Part shown: positions 42,317-50,533 of the stretch, piece by piece
How the letters are laid out: each line of letters begins with the position of its first letter
How positions within the stretch are numbered: position 1 is the first letter of the stretch
Source: an uncultured Bacteroidales bacterium
Lineage (GTDB): Bacteria; Bacteroidota; Bacteroidia; Bacteroidales; Bacteroidaceae
Direction of reading: 5' to 3'
Length of the DNA: 64,000 bases
NCBI GenBank assembly: GCA_902781515.1
Contig: CACZJU010000001.1
Coordinates: forward strand, 62,001 to 126,000
Made by a program: the position numbers and the translations under genes
The notes under the pieces: generated by a model
Databases searched by the model: none
Told to the model about the DNA's origin: nothing
The model's input: only the letters and a program-made list of their open reading frames with translations

Positions 42317-43225
42317 TTGACTCCCAAAGTTAAGGGTTTTACGGCTGGCAGTATTGCCGCTGCATCCTACGGACTGAATCCACTCTTTGCCCTTCCTCTC
42401 TATAAGGAGGGGCTAAGTGTGGATTCTGTGCTTTTCTACCGCTATGCCTTTGCCATTGGCATGATGGCAGTAATGCTGCGAGTGCAGAAGGTGGATATGA
42501 GGGTGCGCCGTAGGGAGTGGCCTTTGCTTGCCGTATATGGTCTGCTCTTCTCTGCCAGCAGCCTGTTCCTTTTCCTCAGTTACAACTACATGGATGCGGG
42601 CATTGCCTCCACCATCCTCTTTATGTACCCAGTTATGGTGGCTCTCATCATGGCTGTCTTCTTTCATGAGAAGGCTTCGGCTCTCACTTGGGTGTGCATA
42701 GCTTTGGCTGTTGGTGGTGTGTCGCTGTTGACGAAGACCAGCGACGGCTCCACTGTTTCCTTGCTCGGCATCACCTTTGTCCTGCTCTCGTCGCTGTCGT
42801 ACGCCATATACATTGTGGGCGTGAATCGCTCTTCGATTGCACGTATGCCATCAGCCAAGCTGACCTTCTACGCCCTGTGCTTCGGTATCCTTATATATAT
42901 TACGCGCACGCGCGCTTTGACCGAACTGCAGGTTCCGCATACCGTGATTGGCTGGACCTGTGCCGTATGTCTGGCTCTCTTTCCCACGATAATCTCTTTG
43001 GTGACAATGACTATCAGCATTCGTAACATCGGCAGCACCTCAGCAGCCATACTTGGAGCTCTTGAGCCAATAACTGCCCTTGTGGTAGGTACTCTGGTGT
43101 TTGGCGAACACCTCACTCCACGTCTCTGTGTAGGCATAGTCCTCGTGCTGCTGGCAGTCACCCTCCTCATCGCCGGCAAGAAGATTTACTACTTCCTTAA
43201 AGGCAAAAGGCTAAAATCGCCATAA
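42317..43225 (+). CDS. EamA/DMT-family permease
   Basis: 302 residues, ten predicted membrane helices in two five-helix halves (drug/metabolite transporter superfamily). The second half repeats the pattern and ends ALEPITALVVGTLVFGEHLT, the usual EamA signature. The start is a TTG at 42317 giving MTPKVKGFTAGSIAAASYG; no ATG or GTG fits better. The 19-base gap after the POT gene is a TCAATTATCAATT spacer, so the two are co-transcribed. The substrate (amino acids, purines or other metabolites) cannot be inferred. Confidence 0.85.
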   Translation: MTPKVKGFTAGSIAAASYGLNPLFALPLYKEGLSVDSVLFYRYAFAIGMMAVMLRVQKVDMRVRRREWPLLAVYGLLFSASSLFLFLSYNYMDAGIASTILFMYPVMVALIMAVFFHEKASALTWVCIALAVGGVSLLTKTSDGSTVSLLGITFVLLSSLSYAIYIVGVNRSSIARMPSAKLTFYALCFGILIYITRTRALTELQVPHTVIGWTCAVCLALFPTIISLVTMTISIRNIGSTSAAILGALEPITALVVGTLVFGEHLTPRLCVGIVLVLLAVTLLIAGKKIYYFLKGKRLKSP

Positions 43226-43310
43226 TAGGCATTATTTGGAATCTTGTGGGTATGCACAACGACTCTAAACACGTGGAAACATTCTAAACAATATCTTTTA
43301 GATTATAAAG

Positions 43311-43339
43311 CCCCGATCACATTGTGATTCGGGGTTTTT
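43311..43339 (+). terminator. Terminator after the EamA gene
   Basis: CCCCGA-TCAC (43311-43320) pairs with GTGA-T-TCGGGG (43324-43334, one bulged T), followed by TTTTT. The 3' untranslated stretch from the stop is about 85 bases and holds nothing else recognisable. Confidence 0.88.
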
Positions 43340-43405
43340 GTTTATCATTATCGTGGGATGCGATGGGGGATTTGGGGGAGGAAGGAGAAATTTAGGCGAT
43401 AATTT

Positions 43406-43436
43406 TTTGCAGTAAGGTAACTTATTTGTATTTTTG
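43406..43436 (+). promoter_or_regulatory. Promoter in front of the structured RNA
   Basis: TTTG (43406-43409), 19 bp, TATTTTTG (43429-43436). It predicts a start near 43443. No coding frame of note follows for about 290 bases; the transcript would run through the hairpin region described next. Confidence 0.65.
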
Positions 43437-43524
43437 GGGCGTGAATGTGCTCTTTCGGGCACTTCATCCTCAGGCAGCGGCCTGTTGTAGACATAATATA
43501 AACGAAGCAGTTATGCTCGTCTTG

Positions 43525-43677
43525 CATTCAGAAACCTAGGAAATTTCCGATAACACGCAAGAAGATGACATAATGGCTTCCACGCGAAAGCGTGGATTGT
43601 ACCATTTATCTTTGCGTGTGGGTTAATCCTAGGACCTCTGAATGAAGAAGTGGAATACGTTCCACGCTTCTTCTTTT
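43525..43677 (+). ncRNA. Long-hairpin RNA with own terminator; candidate 6S-like RNA
   Basis: One 120-nt hairpin (43525-43644) folds from distant arms in order: CATTCAGA with TCTGAATG; CCTAGGA with TCCTAGG; a large asymmetric bubble; ACACGC(AA) with (TT)GCGTGT; GAAGAT with ATCTTT after a 2-base bulge; AATGG with CCATT; and TCCACGC-GAAA-GCGTGGA at the tip. The GAAA tetraloop favours the plus strand. The 3' arm contains TATCTTTG, an exact copy of the promoter -7 consensus. A terminator hairpin follows immediately. This shape, a long rod with an open bubble and promoter-like bases, is that of 6S RNA (Bacteroidota form: 6S-Flavo class), which binds RNA polymerase. The alternative is an attenuator leader for the secreted protein gene 58 bases downstream. 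The 5' end may lie near 43443. Confidence 0.5.
43645..43677 (+). terminator. Terminator of the structured RNA
   Basis: AAGAAG + TGGAA pair with TTCCA + CTTCTT around a TACG loop (two bases bulged), then TTCTTTT. Termination here would separate the RNA from the downstream gene. Confidence 0.7.
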
Positions 43678-43735
43678 GCATTTCGACATACTGCCCCAGA
43701 GATGCAAAACTATAAACCAACTAATAACTAAAACT

Positions 43736-46700
43736 ATGAGAAAATTACTACTTTTCTTTTTTGCTTTGCTGACAAGCGTCAGCGGGGCATGGGCAGATGT
43801 AACAATGCCAACATTTACTGCCCTAAATCCCACAACCTTAACCAGTGGATGGTACCAGATTCAGTGGGTAAACTTACAAGGCGACACAAATACTGATTAT
43901 ACTAATTCAGATGTGTTAGGCAAATTTGTGACGAACTATGAGACAGACGTTACTGTGAGTTCTTCTAATTATCCTCTTTACCTTAGTAGTGCGCCATCAA
44001 CGGCTGATGATCACGCAAAGACTTTTGTCTATTATGAAAAAGTAGATAATATCTCTGGTCAGGGAACTAGTGGCTATATTCGTAGTGCCAACGGACATTA
44101 TGTTACTCAGACAGGAGCAGCATCTGCGACACAACCCGGTTCAAAAAATTTCATCATATACTTCAGTAGTGGAACTCCTACTATTTCTGTCATCACATCT
44201 GCGGCAAGTGGAAACGGTCGCCAAAGCCTAGTCCCTTGTGGAAAGAATGCAACACAATACATCGGACAAACTGTGGCTGGTAAGTTCCCTAATGTATATT
44301 TCAGCAAGGTGACACCCACAGACTTGGGATTGCAGCCTTGGACGGTTACTTTTAATGTAGCAGACGGCCTTGATGCAAGTAGCACACAAGTGAGCTATGG
44401 AGGTTCAGGTATCTATGGACTTACAAAAGTTTACAATAACGGTACATTCTTTTTTGATTCGAGCACGACACCTGATGCAGGTGATTTTTCAGCACCAGAT
44501 ATAAGTGGCTATACCGCAACCATTACAGTTAATAGCAGCACTCACACTATTTCCGTTAGGTATGGTGTCATGGTCACCTATAATCTATATGAGTCCGATG
44601 GATCAACATTAGTAAGTAGTGCTGATAATCTTCAACTAAAGAGTAGTGCTGTAAGTATTCCCGCTTCATTTAAGAGCGTTGTGAGCAGTTATGAAGCTAA
44701 TGATTACGACTATGCGACAAGCGGTACAATTGGCACGACGGACTGCACCATTACTGTGACCCGTACCTTGAAGACCGACACATACATACCAAGCCTGCCA
44801 TCCGGACTCTACTTAAGCGTTGGAGACAAGGCTACATCTATGTCTGTTGCCACCTCTGCCAACGACAATGCCCACTGGTATATTATGACCCAAACCCGTG
44901 ACGGAGAATCTGCTATTTATGATAGAGCTTTATATACTAGCAACGTTTATCGTGCAGCAACAACGATAACACCTACGACGTTAAGAAACGCTCCAATCGC
45001 CGGAAATGAGAAATACCTTGTGCGTTTCATAGAGAAAGAAACGGGTCTTTATTATATCCAGTTTGCAAACGGTAATTATATCACGTCTGACTTAAAGACT
45101 GCACAGACAATAAACAATGCCGGTACGTATGCATTCTATAACACTGTTGCTGAAGGCACGACTTTCGGGTGGAACTTAAATAGCAATGCAGGTAGCCGTG
45201 TTGATAATAATGGTGTTCCCAATGGTTTGGCTTTCTGGGAAAGTGGTGTTGTTACAGCTACATCAGGCAACAATGTATGGACTATTTACCCTGTTGAATT
45301 TGTTTCTACAGTGGAAATAGCATATACACTAACTGACCAGAACGGTGCGACATATAGTGGCACATATCGAGCAGAATGGGCAGATGATGCAACGGCTGAG
45401 CCTTCTCTTTCAGGTGCTTATGGTGCCACATTGAGTAGCAAGGAATTCTCGGATGAAGGTGGATATTCTTTAACTGCCAACATTGATTTCGGGTTCCCCG
45501 TATCAAGCAACTCGATTAATAATCCTACAGCAATAAGAAGTGCACTTGGCAATTCATTGTGGTATGCAAATGACGGTAAAGTTATAGCCGATAATGCAGC
45601 AAACACCACCGTTTATGATGTTTATGCCGATAATTACCGTTGGTACATCTATCCAGTCTTTAGTGATGGTACATTCACCTTCAAACTCTACAACGTAGGT
45701 GCTGCTAAGTATATCCCCAACAATCCTTCTACTGCATCTGACAAAGCCACGACCCTCACTGCTGATGCTGCCAGTGCAGGTGCTTTCCAATACTCTCACT
45801 ATAGTCAAGGTAATGGATTCTTTGATGCTGGCGCCTCGAAATTCCTGACTATCAACACGAGTGGTACCGCACAGAATATTTGGCTTTGGGGAGGCTATGG
45901 ATCAACTTCTCATCAGGGCTCTGTTATGAGCTTCCCCGAACTTAGTGTAACAAATGTTGCTACAACATTTGCAGCACTCAAGAATGCTGACAAGTTCGAC
46001 ATCCTCGACGGTTCAACCGTGATGGGCCCAAGCGAATTCGCAGCTCCAGCATCAATCAATGCAGCTATCGATGCAGCTAAAGAAGTTGCTGACAACAATG
46101 AGGCAAAGTTAGAGTTTATTGAAAGCGCAAATGGTAAGATGATTCAGAACTATCTCACTATGAACGATACTTATGGCCCTCTTGCAAACATCCAAATTAC
46201 AATGAGCAAGGAGTATGGAACCTTGATTCTTCCTTGTCCTTGCACGCGCATTGATGGTTTGGATATCTATTCTTGCAGTGCTGCGGAAGGTAATGTCCTG
46301 ACACTTACTCCTGTAGCAGGAAATTATAATCATAATGTTCCTTATATCATCCATGCTACAGAAGGCAGCAAGTACACAATTATCGGTTGGGATAAGGGTA
46401 GCACTTCCACCCATACCTCTGGTTGGTTGACAGGTGTGCTGAATAGCACAACGGATATACCCGAAGGTTCATACATGCTTGCAACAAACAAGACCACCAA
46501 TGTTCAGGCTTTCTATAAGATATCTGGTGAAGGTGTTAAGTGTGCCATCAACAAGTGCTACTTGACCGTTCCCAGTGAAGTAAAGGCATTCTTCTTTGAA
46601 GATAGCGGCCTGGAAACAGCTATTGAGGAGATAATTGGTGAGAATGCTGAGCAAGATGTAATCTACAACCTCGCAGGTCAGCGCCTGACAAAGGCTCAGA

Positions 46701-46741
46701 AAGGCATAAACATTATTAACGGCAAAAAGGTTCTTAAGTAA
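43736..46741 (+). CDS. Large secreted beta-rich protein with Prevotella-type C-terminal tail
   Basis: 1,001 residues. Signal peptide MRKLLLFFFALLTSVSGAWA with cleavage before DVTM; this ATG was chosen over an upstream one because the signal peptide begins here. The body has several lectin-like stretches resembling ricin-type folds (GYIRSANGHYVTQTG, GLYYIQFANGNYITSD, YRWYIYPVFSDGTFTFKLYN), with no catalytic motif I recognise. The C-terminus (IYNLAGQRLTKAQKGINIIN then GKKVLK) is the common tail of Prevotella surface or secreted proteins and resembles a T9SS sorting strand pair. It probably acts outside the cell, possibly as a glycan-binding protein. No consensus promoter lies between it and the terminator of the upstream RNA. 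It is followed one base later by a 59-codon gene. Confidence 0.8.
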   Translation: MRKLLLFFFALLTSVSGAWADVTMPTFTALNPTTLTSGWYQIQWVNLQGDTNTDYTNSDVLGKFVTNYETDVTVSSSNYPLYLSSAPSTADDHAKTFVYYEKVDNISGQGTSGYIRSANGHYVTQTGAASATQPGSKNFIIYFSSGTPTISVITSAASGNGRQSLVPCGKNATQYIGQTVAGKFPNVYFSKVTPTDLGLQPWTVTFNVADGLDASSTQVSYGGSGIYGLTKVYNNGTFFFDSSTTPDAGDFSAPDISGYTATITVNSSTHTISVRYGVMVTYNLYESDGSTLVSSADNLQLKSSAVSIPASFKSVVSSYEANDYDYATSGTIGTTDCTITVTRTLKTDTYIPSLPSGLYLSVGDKATSMSVATSANDNAHWYIMTQTRDGESAIYDRALYTSNVYRAATTITPTTLRNAPIAGNEKYLVRFIEKETGLYYIQFANGNYITSDLKTAQTINNAGTYAFYNTVAEGTTFGWNLNSNAGSRVDNNGVPNGLAFWESGVVTATSGNNVWTIYPVEFVSTVEIAYTLTDQNGATYSGTYRAEWADDATAEPSLSGAYGATLSSKEFSDEGGYSLTANIDFGFPVSSNSINNPTAIRSALGNSLWYANDGKVIADNAANTTVYDVYADNYRWYIYPVFSDGTFTFKLYNVGAAKYIPNNPSTASDKATTLTADAASAGAFQYSHYSQGNGFFDAGASKFLTINTSGTAQNIWLWGGYGSTSHQGSVMSFPELSVTNVATTFAALKNADKFDILDGSTVMGPSEFAAPASINAAIDAAKEVADNNEAKLEFIESANGKMIQNYLTMNDTYGPLANIQITMSKEYGTLILPCPCTRIDGLDIYSCSAAEGNVLTLTPVAGNYNHNVPYIIHATEGSKYTIIGWDKGSTSTHTSGWLTGVLNSTTDIPEGSYMLATNKTTNVQAFYKISGEGVKCAINKCYLTVPSEVKAFFFEDSGLETAIEEIIGENAEQDVIYNLAGQRLTKAQKGINIINGKKVLK

Positions 46742-46742
46742 T

Positions 46743-46922
46743 ATGAAAAAGGAATATAATGCACCCACAACTACCTACATGGAGTTGCGTGCAACTAATA
46801 TGGTAGCTCTTTCGCTGAATAATGAACAGATTAATTCTGGTAACGCAAGCGAATTCGAACAAAATGTTCGTGGTAATAAAGGTTGGGACCTGTGGGGAGA
46901 TGATAACGACTTCGACAATTAG
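46743..46922 (+). CDS. Small 59-residue protein following the secreted protein
   Basis: ATG 46743 to TAG 46922. It starts MKKEYNAPTTTYMELRATNM, passes VALSLNNEQINSGNASEFEQ and ends with an acidic, tryptophan-containing tail GWDLWGDDNDFDN. It starts one base after the upstream stop, so it is translationally linked. Short proteins with a MKK-Y-x-P start, a central hydrophobic M-x-LSL stretch and a W-D-[IL]-W-acidic tail recur behind surface-protein genes in Prevotella, as far as I recall; no function is established to my knowledge. No signal peptide or membrane segment is evident. It could be a chaperone, a leader peptide or a secreted peptide. Confidence 0.7.
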   Translation: MKKEYNAPTTTYMELRATNMVALSLNNEQINSGNASEFEQNVRGNKGWDLWGDDNDFDN

Positions 46923-47053
46923 TTCCGAAGGAACGGAAACACGGAGCTACGGAGCTACGGAGGAGTCCTAAAATCCGGAAATCTGGAAATCCGTGAATCC
47001 AATATTGTTTGGCTCTATACAACACAATATAGAGTATTAGTAATAGTAGTTCG
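46923..47053. other. Non-coding stretch with simple repeats
   Basis: Holds short direct repeats (CGGAGCTA three times near 46940-46965, and GGAAATC/TGGAAATC near 46977-46995) of the same spacer type seen elsewhere. No gene or promoter seen; the stretch ends at a terminator. Confidence 0.6.
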
Positions 47054-47088
47054 GGGAGCTGGGTTGTGAAACTCGGCTCCCTTTTTTT
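47054..47088 (+). terminator. Terminator after the 59-residue protein gene
   Basis: GGGAGC (47054-47059) pairs with GCTCCC (47076-47081), extended by weaker inner pairs, and is followed by seven T residues. Confidence 0.88.
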
Positions 47089-47142
47089 GAAAATATGTTT
47101 TCAAAAAAACGCTAACATCATACCATATTTTTATATGGAAAA

Positions 47143-47174
47143 ATTGTTGATTAAAAAAATAATAGCTATTTTTG
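47143..47174 (+). promoter_or_regulatory. Promoter of the three-gene small-protein operon
   Basis: ATTG (47143-47146) as a weak -33, 20 bp, then TATTTTTG (47167-47174), 43 bases before the first ATG. Confidence 0.65.
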
Positions 47175-47217
47175 CCGTTAGAAAAGGCTACAGATAACAA
47201 TCGTTAATGATAAGGAG

Positions 47218-47517
47218 ATGAATAGCAAGAGTCATATACAATCTAAGAGTCACGAGGCGGTACTCAGCAATGCCGGAGGTTTCACAGCCTTCAGTTTTGG
47301 TGGTTACAACATTCGTTTCCGAGCACCTTATAGCCTGGATAGGTATGTTGAAGTGGTGAAATGGGATAATGGATATCTTGTGGTAATGGCTAAATACAAC
47401 CACAATGCCGAGCCTGAGGAGGAATATATCGACTTGAAACCCATCCTTGAGGGACTGTATATAGACTCAGCAGCATTCCTGAAACCCATAAAAAGTGTAC
47501 GTTTAGCCTATGCCTGA
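47218..47517 (+). CDS. DUF2442-like small protein
   Basis: 99 residues. The N-terminal half (AVLSNAGGFTAFSFGGYNIRF) is unfamiliar. The C-terminal half (GYLVVMAKY, then EEYIDLKPILEGLYIDSAAF) follows the pattern of DUF2442: a short strand, a D-L-x-P-x-L segment and an F-x-x-x-x-S-V strand. It overlaps the next gene by 8 bases. DUF2442 proteins are often encoded beside DUF4160 proteins, as here, and such pairs have been suggested to be toxin-antitoxin-like. That is family knowledge; the sequence itself proves no activity. Confidence 0.6.
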   Translation: MNSKSHIQSKSHEAVLSNAGGFTAFSFGGYNIRFRAPYSLDRYVEVVKWDNGYLVVMAKYNHNAEPEEEYIDLKPILEGLYIDSAAFLKPIKSVRLAYA

Positions 47518-47731
47518 CATTAAGACTGTAGCCGACAAAGCTGATGTTATTATAAACGGGTATGCCTTTACTCGTGAGAATGGTCAATTTCGTGTGCTCA
47601 ATCTGAACTGTCCTGACAAAGCTGTTGTGTTCAGTATGGAAGGAGAAGTTCTTGAAACCACGATGGATGATATTGAACTTTCCATTGCTAACCGCTACCT
47701 AAAACAGAATCTGAAATACATGGAGGATTGA
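47510..47731 (+). CDS. Small protein of unknown function in the DUF4160 operon
   Basis: 73 residues, soluble and acidic at the end: MPDIKTVADKADVIINGYAF, then RVLNLNCPDKAVVFSMEGEV, then ETTMDDIELSIANRYL. The ETTMDDIELSIA helix resembles the middle gene of similar three-gene sets in Bacteroides, from memory. The start overlaps the upstream stop by 8 bases and the stop lies 3 bases before the next ATG, so the three genes are tightly coupled. Confidence 0.6.
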   Translation: MPDIKTVADKADVIINGYAFTRENGQFRVLNLNCPDKAVVFSMEGEVLETTMDDIELSIANRYLKQNLKYMED

Positions 47732-47734
47732 ACG

Positions 47735-48013
47735 ATGCCGAAGTATTACGATTTTAAGGTGGTGGGATATTACCTGTATTTCACGTCTTTTTGTGTGGTG
47801 GAGTGTATGCATGTACATGCCAGTGACAGCAAACTGACAGAGGGCGGTTCTGCAAAGTTCTTCGTTAAGAGCAACGGAGATGCAGTAGTTCAGAACAGAG
47901 GTGTTTTGAACGACCGAGAGATTTCTAAAATTTCTGATTTTATCAAGGAACACTATCAGGAGATGTACCTACGCTGGTCGCAATATAGCAAGAAGGGTTT
48001 CTACGAGAAGTAG
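47735..48013 (+). CDS. DUF4160-like small protein
   Basis: 92 residues: MPKYYDFKVVGYYLYFTSFC, then the HVHAS histidine pair, then SAKFFVKSNGDAVVQNRGVL and a C-terminal helix (EISKISDFIKEHYQEMYLRW). The short N-terminal strands, a H-x-H near residue 27, an A-K-F strand and the final W-x-x-Y helix are the DUF4160 layout. The function of DUF4160 is not established. The operon ends here and is followed by a long palindrome-rich spacer. Confidence 0.65.
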   Translation: MPKYYDFKVVGYYLYFTSFCVVECMHVHASDSKLTEGGSAKFFVKSNGDAVVQNRGVLNDREISKISDFIKEHYQEMYLRWSQYSKKGFYEK

Positions 48014-48036
48014 GTGTAGCCGTTTGTTATGGGACG

Positions 48037-48052
48037 AAGGTTCTAGAACCTT
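48037..48052. repeat. Perfect 16-bp palindrome
   Basis: AAGGTTCTAGAACCTT, a full dyad with no loop, 24 bases after the DUF4160 stop. It is the first of a run of AGG...CCT-type dyads that fills the gap before tig. Confidence 0.85.
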
Positions 48053-48070
48053 TGGCGATAAGACGGCGAA

Positions 48071-48185
48071 CCTATTGCCACAGGTTAATATAACCTATCG
48101 CCACAGGTTAATATAACCTATCGCCACAGGTTAATATAACCTATCGCCACAAGTTAATATAACCTATCGCCACAGGTTAATATAA
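48071..48185. repeat. Five tandem 23-bp repeats with palindromic core
   Basis: Unit CCTATCGCCACAGGTTAATA + TAA, starting at 48071, 48094, 48117, 48140 and 48163. Copies 1 and 4 each differ by one base. Successive units create AGGTTAATATAACCT dyads spaced exactly 23 bp apart. A further odd dyad (AGGGATAGTATCCCT) follows at 48197-48211. Confidence 0.95.
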
Positions 48186-48259
48186 CCTTCCGACGGAGGG
48201 ATAGTATCCCTTGGCAGGGAGGGATAGTAGGGCTGAAAGAGAAGGAATGTGCGAAAACA

Positions 48260-48363
48260 GGTACCTTACTACCTCAACCCCTCTTGAGGCCCGATGGATA
48301 AAGGGCTCGTCGAGAGGTACCTGTTGGCTTAACAGGTACCTAACAGGTACCTTGTCAGGTACC
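48260..48363. repeat. Cluster of five CAGGTACCT-type palindromes
   Basis: GGTACC cores lie at 48260, 48316, 48335, 48346 and 48358; the last three are 11-12 bp apart, one helical turn. Most are written ACAGGTACCT. A small hairpin (GACCATT-TTC-AATGGTC, 48385-48401) follows. The rest of the 48014-48507 gap contains no gene I can support. Confidence 0.85.
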
Positions 48364-48436
48364 TTAGCGATTTTTTGTAACTTTGACCATTTTCAATGGT
48401 CGAAGATAGGCGGCATCTCGGAAAAACTCAAATAAA

Positions 48437-48468
48437 TTTGGTTTTCCGCTCACTTATTCGTACCTTTG
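48437..48468 (+). promoter_or_regulatory. Promoter of tig-clpP-clpX
   Basis: TTTG (48437-48440), 20 bp, TACCTTTG (48461-48468), 39 bases before the tig ATG. A second possible -7 (TAACTTTG, 48378-48385) lies upstream but has no well-placed -33. Confidence 0.82.
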
Positions 48469-48507
48469 CACGCCCAAAAGTGAATAATAATATAAATTAA
48501 GGTATAA

Positions 48508-49866
48508 ATGAAGACAACTTTCGAGAAGGTCGATAATGTGAACGGCCTCATTACAATGCAGGTTGAAACGGCTGACTATGCCGAGAATGTAGAAAAGGAA
48601 CTGAAGAACTTCCGCAAGAAGGCTAATATGCCTGGCTTCCGTGTAGGTCAGGTGCCCATGGGCCTGATAAAGAAGCGTTTCGGCACAGAGGTTAAGGCTG
48701 AGGCTATTGACAAGCTGATTCGCGAGAAGCTGTTCGGTTACATCCGCGACGAGAAGCTCGGCGTGCTGGGTGAGCCTCTTCCCAACGAGGAGAAGACTCC
48801 CGTAGTGGATTTCGAGCATCAGGACGAATTTACATTCGTGTTCGATGTGGCTTTGGCTCCTGAGTTCGATGCCAAGCTTACTGCTAAGGACAAGGTGGAT
48901 TTCTACACGATCTCTGTTGACGACGATATGGTGTCGAAGCAGGTAGAGTCTTACGCCAGCCGCAATGGTCAGTACGTCAAGGTTGACAGCTACGAGCCTC
49001 GCGATATGGTGAAGGGCTTGCTGGCTGAGCTCGACGAGAAGGGTAATCCCGTTGACGGTGGCATTCAGGTGGAAGGTGCAGTTATGCTGCCCGACTACAT
49101 GAAGAACGACGATGAAAAGGCGAAGTTTGCTGCTGCAAAGGTTAACGACGTAATCGTGTTCAACCCCTCTAAGGCTTACAACGACAGCGATGTGGAGCTG
49201 GCTTCTCTGCTGCGCATGAAGAAGGAAGAGGTTGCCGACAAGAAGTGCGACTTCAGCTTCCAGGTTGAGGAAATCACCCGTTATCAAGCTGCTACCGTTG
49301 ACCAGGCTCTCTTCGACCACATCTTCGGCGAGGGTAAGGTAAAGAGCGAGGAGGAGTTCCGTGCTCGCATCAAGGAGCAGTTGGAGGCTCAGTTCCAGAA
49401 CGACAGTGAATTCAAGTTCCTGCTCGACCTGCGCAAGCACCTCATAGAGCGTGTTGGCAAGCTGGAATATCCTGAGACAATGCTGAAGCGCATCATGCGC
49501 CTCAACAATCCCGATAAGGACGAGAAGTTCGTTGACGACAACTTCGAGAAGAGCCTCGACGAACTCACTTGGCAGCTCATCAAGGAGCAGTTGACAGAGC
49601 AGTTCGAGATTAAGCTCGAGCAGGACGATGTGCTGGCTGCTGCTAAGGCTGTTACCAAGATGCAGTTTGCTCAGTACGGCATGATGGAGGTTCCTGAAGA
49701 ACTGCTGAACAACTACGCTCAGGAGATGCTGAAGAAGAAGGACCAGACAGAAGGTCTCATCACTCGTGCTATCGAGCAGAAGATTGCCGTTAAGGCTAAG
49801 GAGACAGTGAAGCTGAATAACAAGACTGTCACTCTCGACGAGTTCAACGCAATGTTTAAGGATTAA
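48508..49866 (+). CDS. tig: Trigger factor (ribosome-associated chaperone)
   Basis: 452 residues. The ribosome-binding N-terminal domain contains the signature GFRVGQVP at 43-50 (family GFRxGxxP), followed by MGLIKKRFG. The middle peptidyl-prolyl isomerase domain is weakly conserved, as is common in Bacteroidota. The C-terminal arm region is long and charged ([20 protein letters not shown] helices, ending [16 protein letters not shown]). It binds nascent chains at the ribosome exit. The final TAA overlaps the clpP ATG by one base. The order tig-clpP-clpX is the conserved arrangement in many bacteria. Confidence 0.92.
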   Translation: MKTTFEKVDNVNGLITMQVETADYAENVEKELKNFRKKANMPGFRVGQVPMGLIKKRFGTEVKAEAIDKLIREKLFGYIRDEKLGVLGEPLPNEEKTPVVDFEHQDEFTFVFDVALAPEFDAKLTAKDKVDFYTISVDDDMVSKQVESYASRNGQYVKVDSYEPRDMVKGLLAELDEKGNPVDGGIQVEGAVMLPDYMKNDDEKAKFAAAKVNDVIVFNPSKAYNDSDVELASLLRMKKEEVADKKCDFSFQVEEITRYQAATVDQALFDHIFGEGKVKSEEEFRARIKEQLEAQFQNDSEFKFLLDLRKHLIERVGKLEYPETMLKRIMRLNNPDKDEKFVDDNFEKSLDELTWQLIKEQLTEQFEIKLEQDDVLAAAKAVTKMQFAQYGMMEVPEELLNNYAQEMLKKKDQTEGLITRAIEQKIAVKAKETVKLNNKTVTLDEFNAMFKD

Positions 49867-50531
49867 TGAACGATTTCAAGAAATACGCAACCAAGCATCT
49901 GGGAATGAACAGTATGGTGCTGGACGACGTTATCAGCGCCCAGAACCAATACCTGAATCCTTATATCTTGGAGGAACGCCAACTGAATGTGACACAGATG
50001 GACGTCTTCTCGCGCCTGATGATGGACCGCATCATTTTCCTCGGTACGCAGATTGACGACTATACTGCCAACACTCTGCAGGCTCAGTTGCTTTACCTCG
50101 ATCAGGCCGATCAGGGTAAGGACATCAATATCTATATTAACAGTCCGGGCGGAAGCGTGTATGCAGGACTTGGTATCTACGACACCATGCAGTTCATAAA
50201 GAGCGACGTCTCTACCATCTGCACAGGTATGGCTGCCTCTATGGCTGCCGTGCTGCTCGTAGCCGGTCAGGAGGGCAAGCGCTTTGCCCTGCCTCACAGC
50301 CGCGTGATGATTCACCAGCCGATGGGAGGTGCCCAGGGTCAGGCCAGTGATATCGAGATTACGGCTCGCGAGATTCAGAAACTGAAACAGGAACTCTATA
50401 CCATCATTGCCGATCACAGTCACCAGACCTACGATAAGGTGTGGGCAGACAGCGACCGCGACTACTGGATGACAGCCCAGGAAGCCAAGGACTACGGCAT
50501 GATTGACGAGGTATTCACCAAGAGGGCATAA
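49866..50531 (+). CDS. clpP: ATP-dependent Clp protease proteolytic subunit
   Basis: 221 residues. The catalytic triad is visible: S125 in [13 protein letters not shown]150 in [12 protein letters not shown], and D199 in [12 protein letters not shown]. The [12 protein letters not shown] oxyanion strand is intact. It forms the double-heptamer chamber that degrades proteins unfolded by ClpX or ClpA/C. About 25 residues precede the usual start, consistent with a processed propeptide. It is translationally coupled to tig (one-base overlap) and lies two bases before clpX. Confidence 0.96.
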   Translation: MNDFKKYATKHLGMNSMVLDDVISAQNQYLNPYILEERQLNVTQMDVFSRLMMDRIIFLGTQIDDYTANTLQAQLLYLDQADQGKDINIYINSPGGSVYAGLGIYDTMQFIKSDVSTICTGMAASMAAVLLVAGQEGKRFALPHSRVMIHQPMGGAQGQASDIEITAREIQKLKQELYTIIADHSHQTYDKVWADSDRDYWMTAQEAKDYGMIDEVFTKRA

Positions 50532-50533
50532 TC

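Noticed and set aside
48071..48185. Possible CRISPR array
   Set aside because: The 23-bp units are direct tandem copies with no unique spacer between them.
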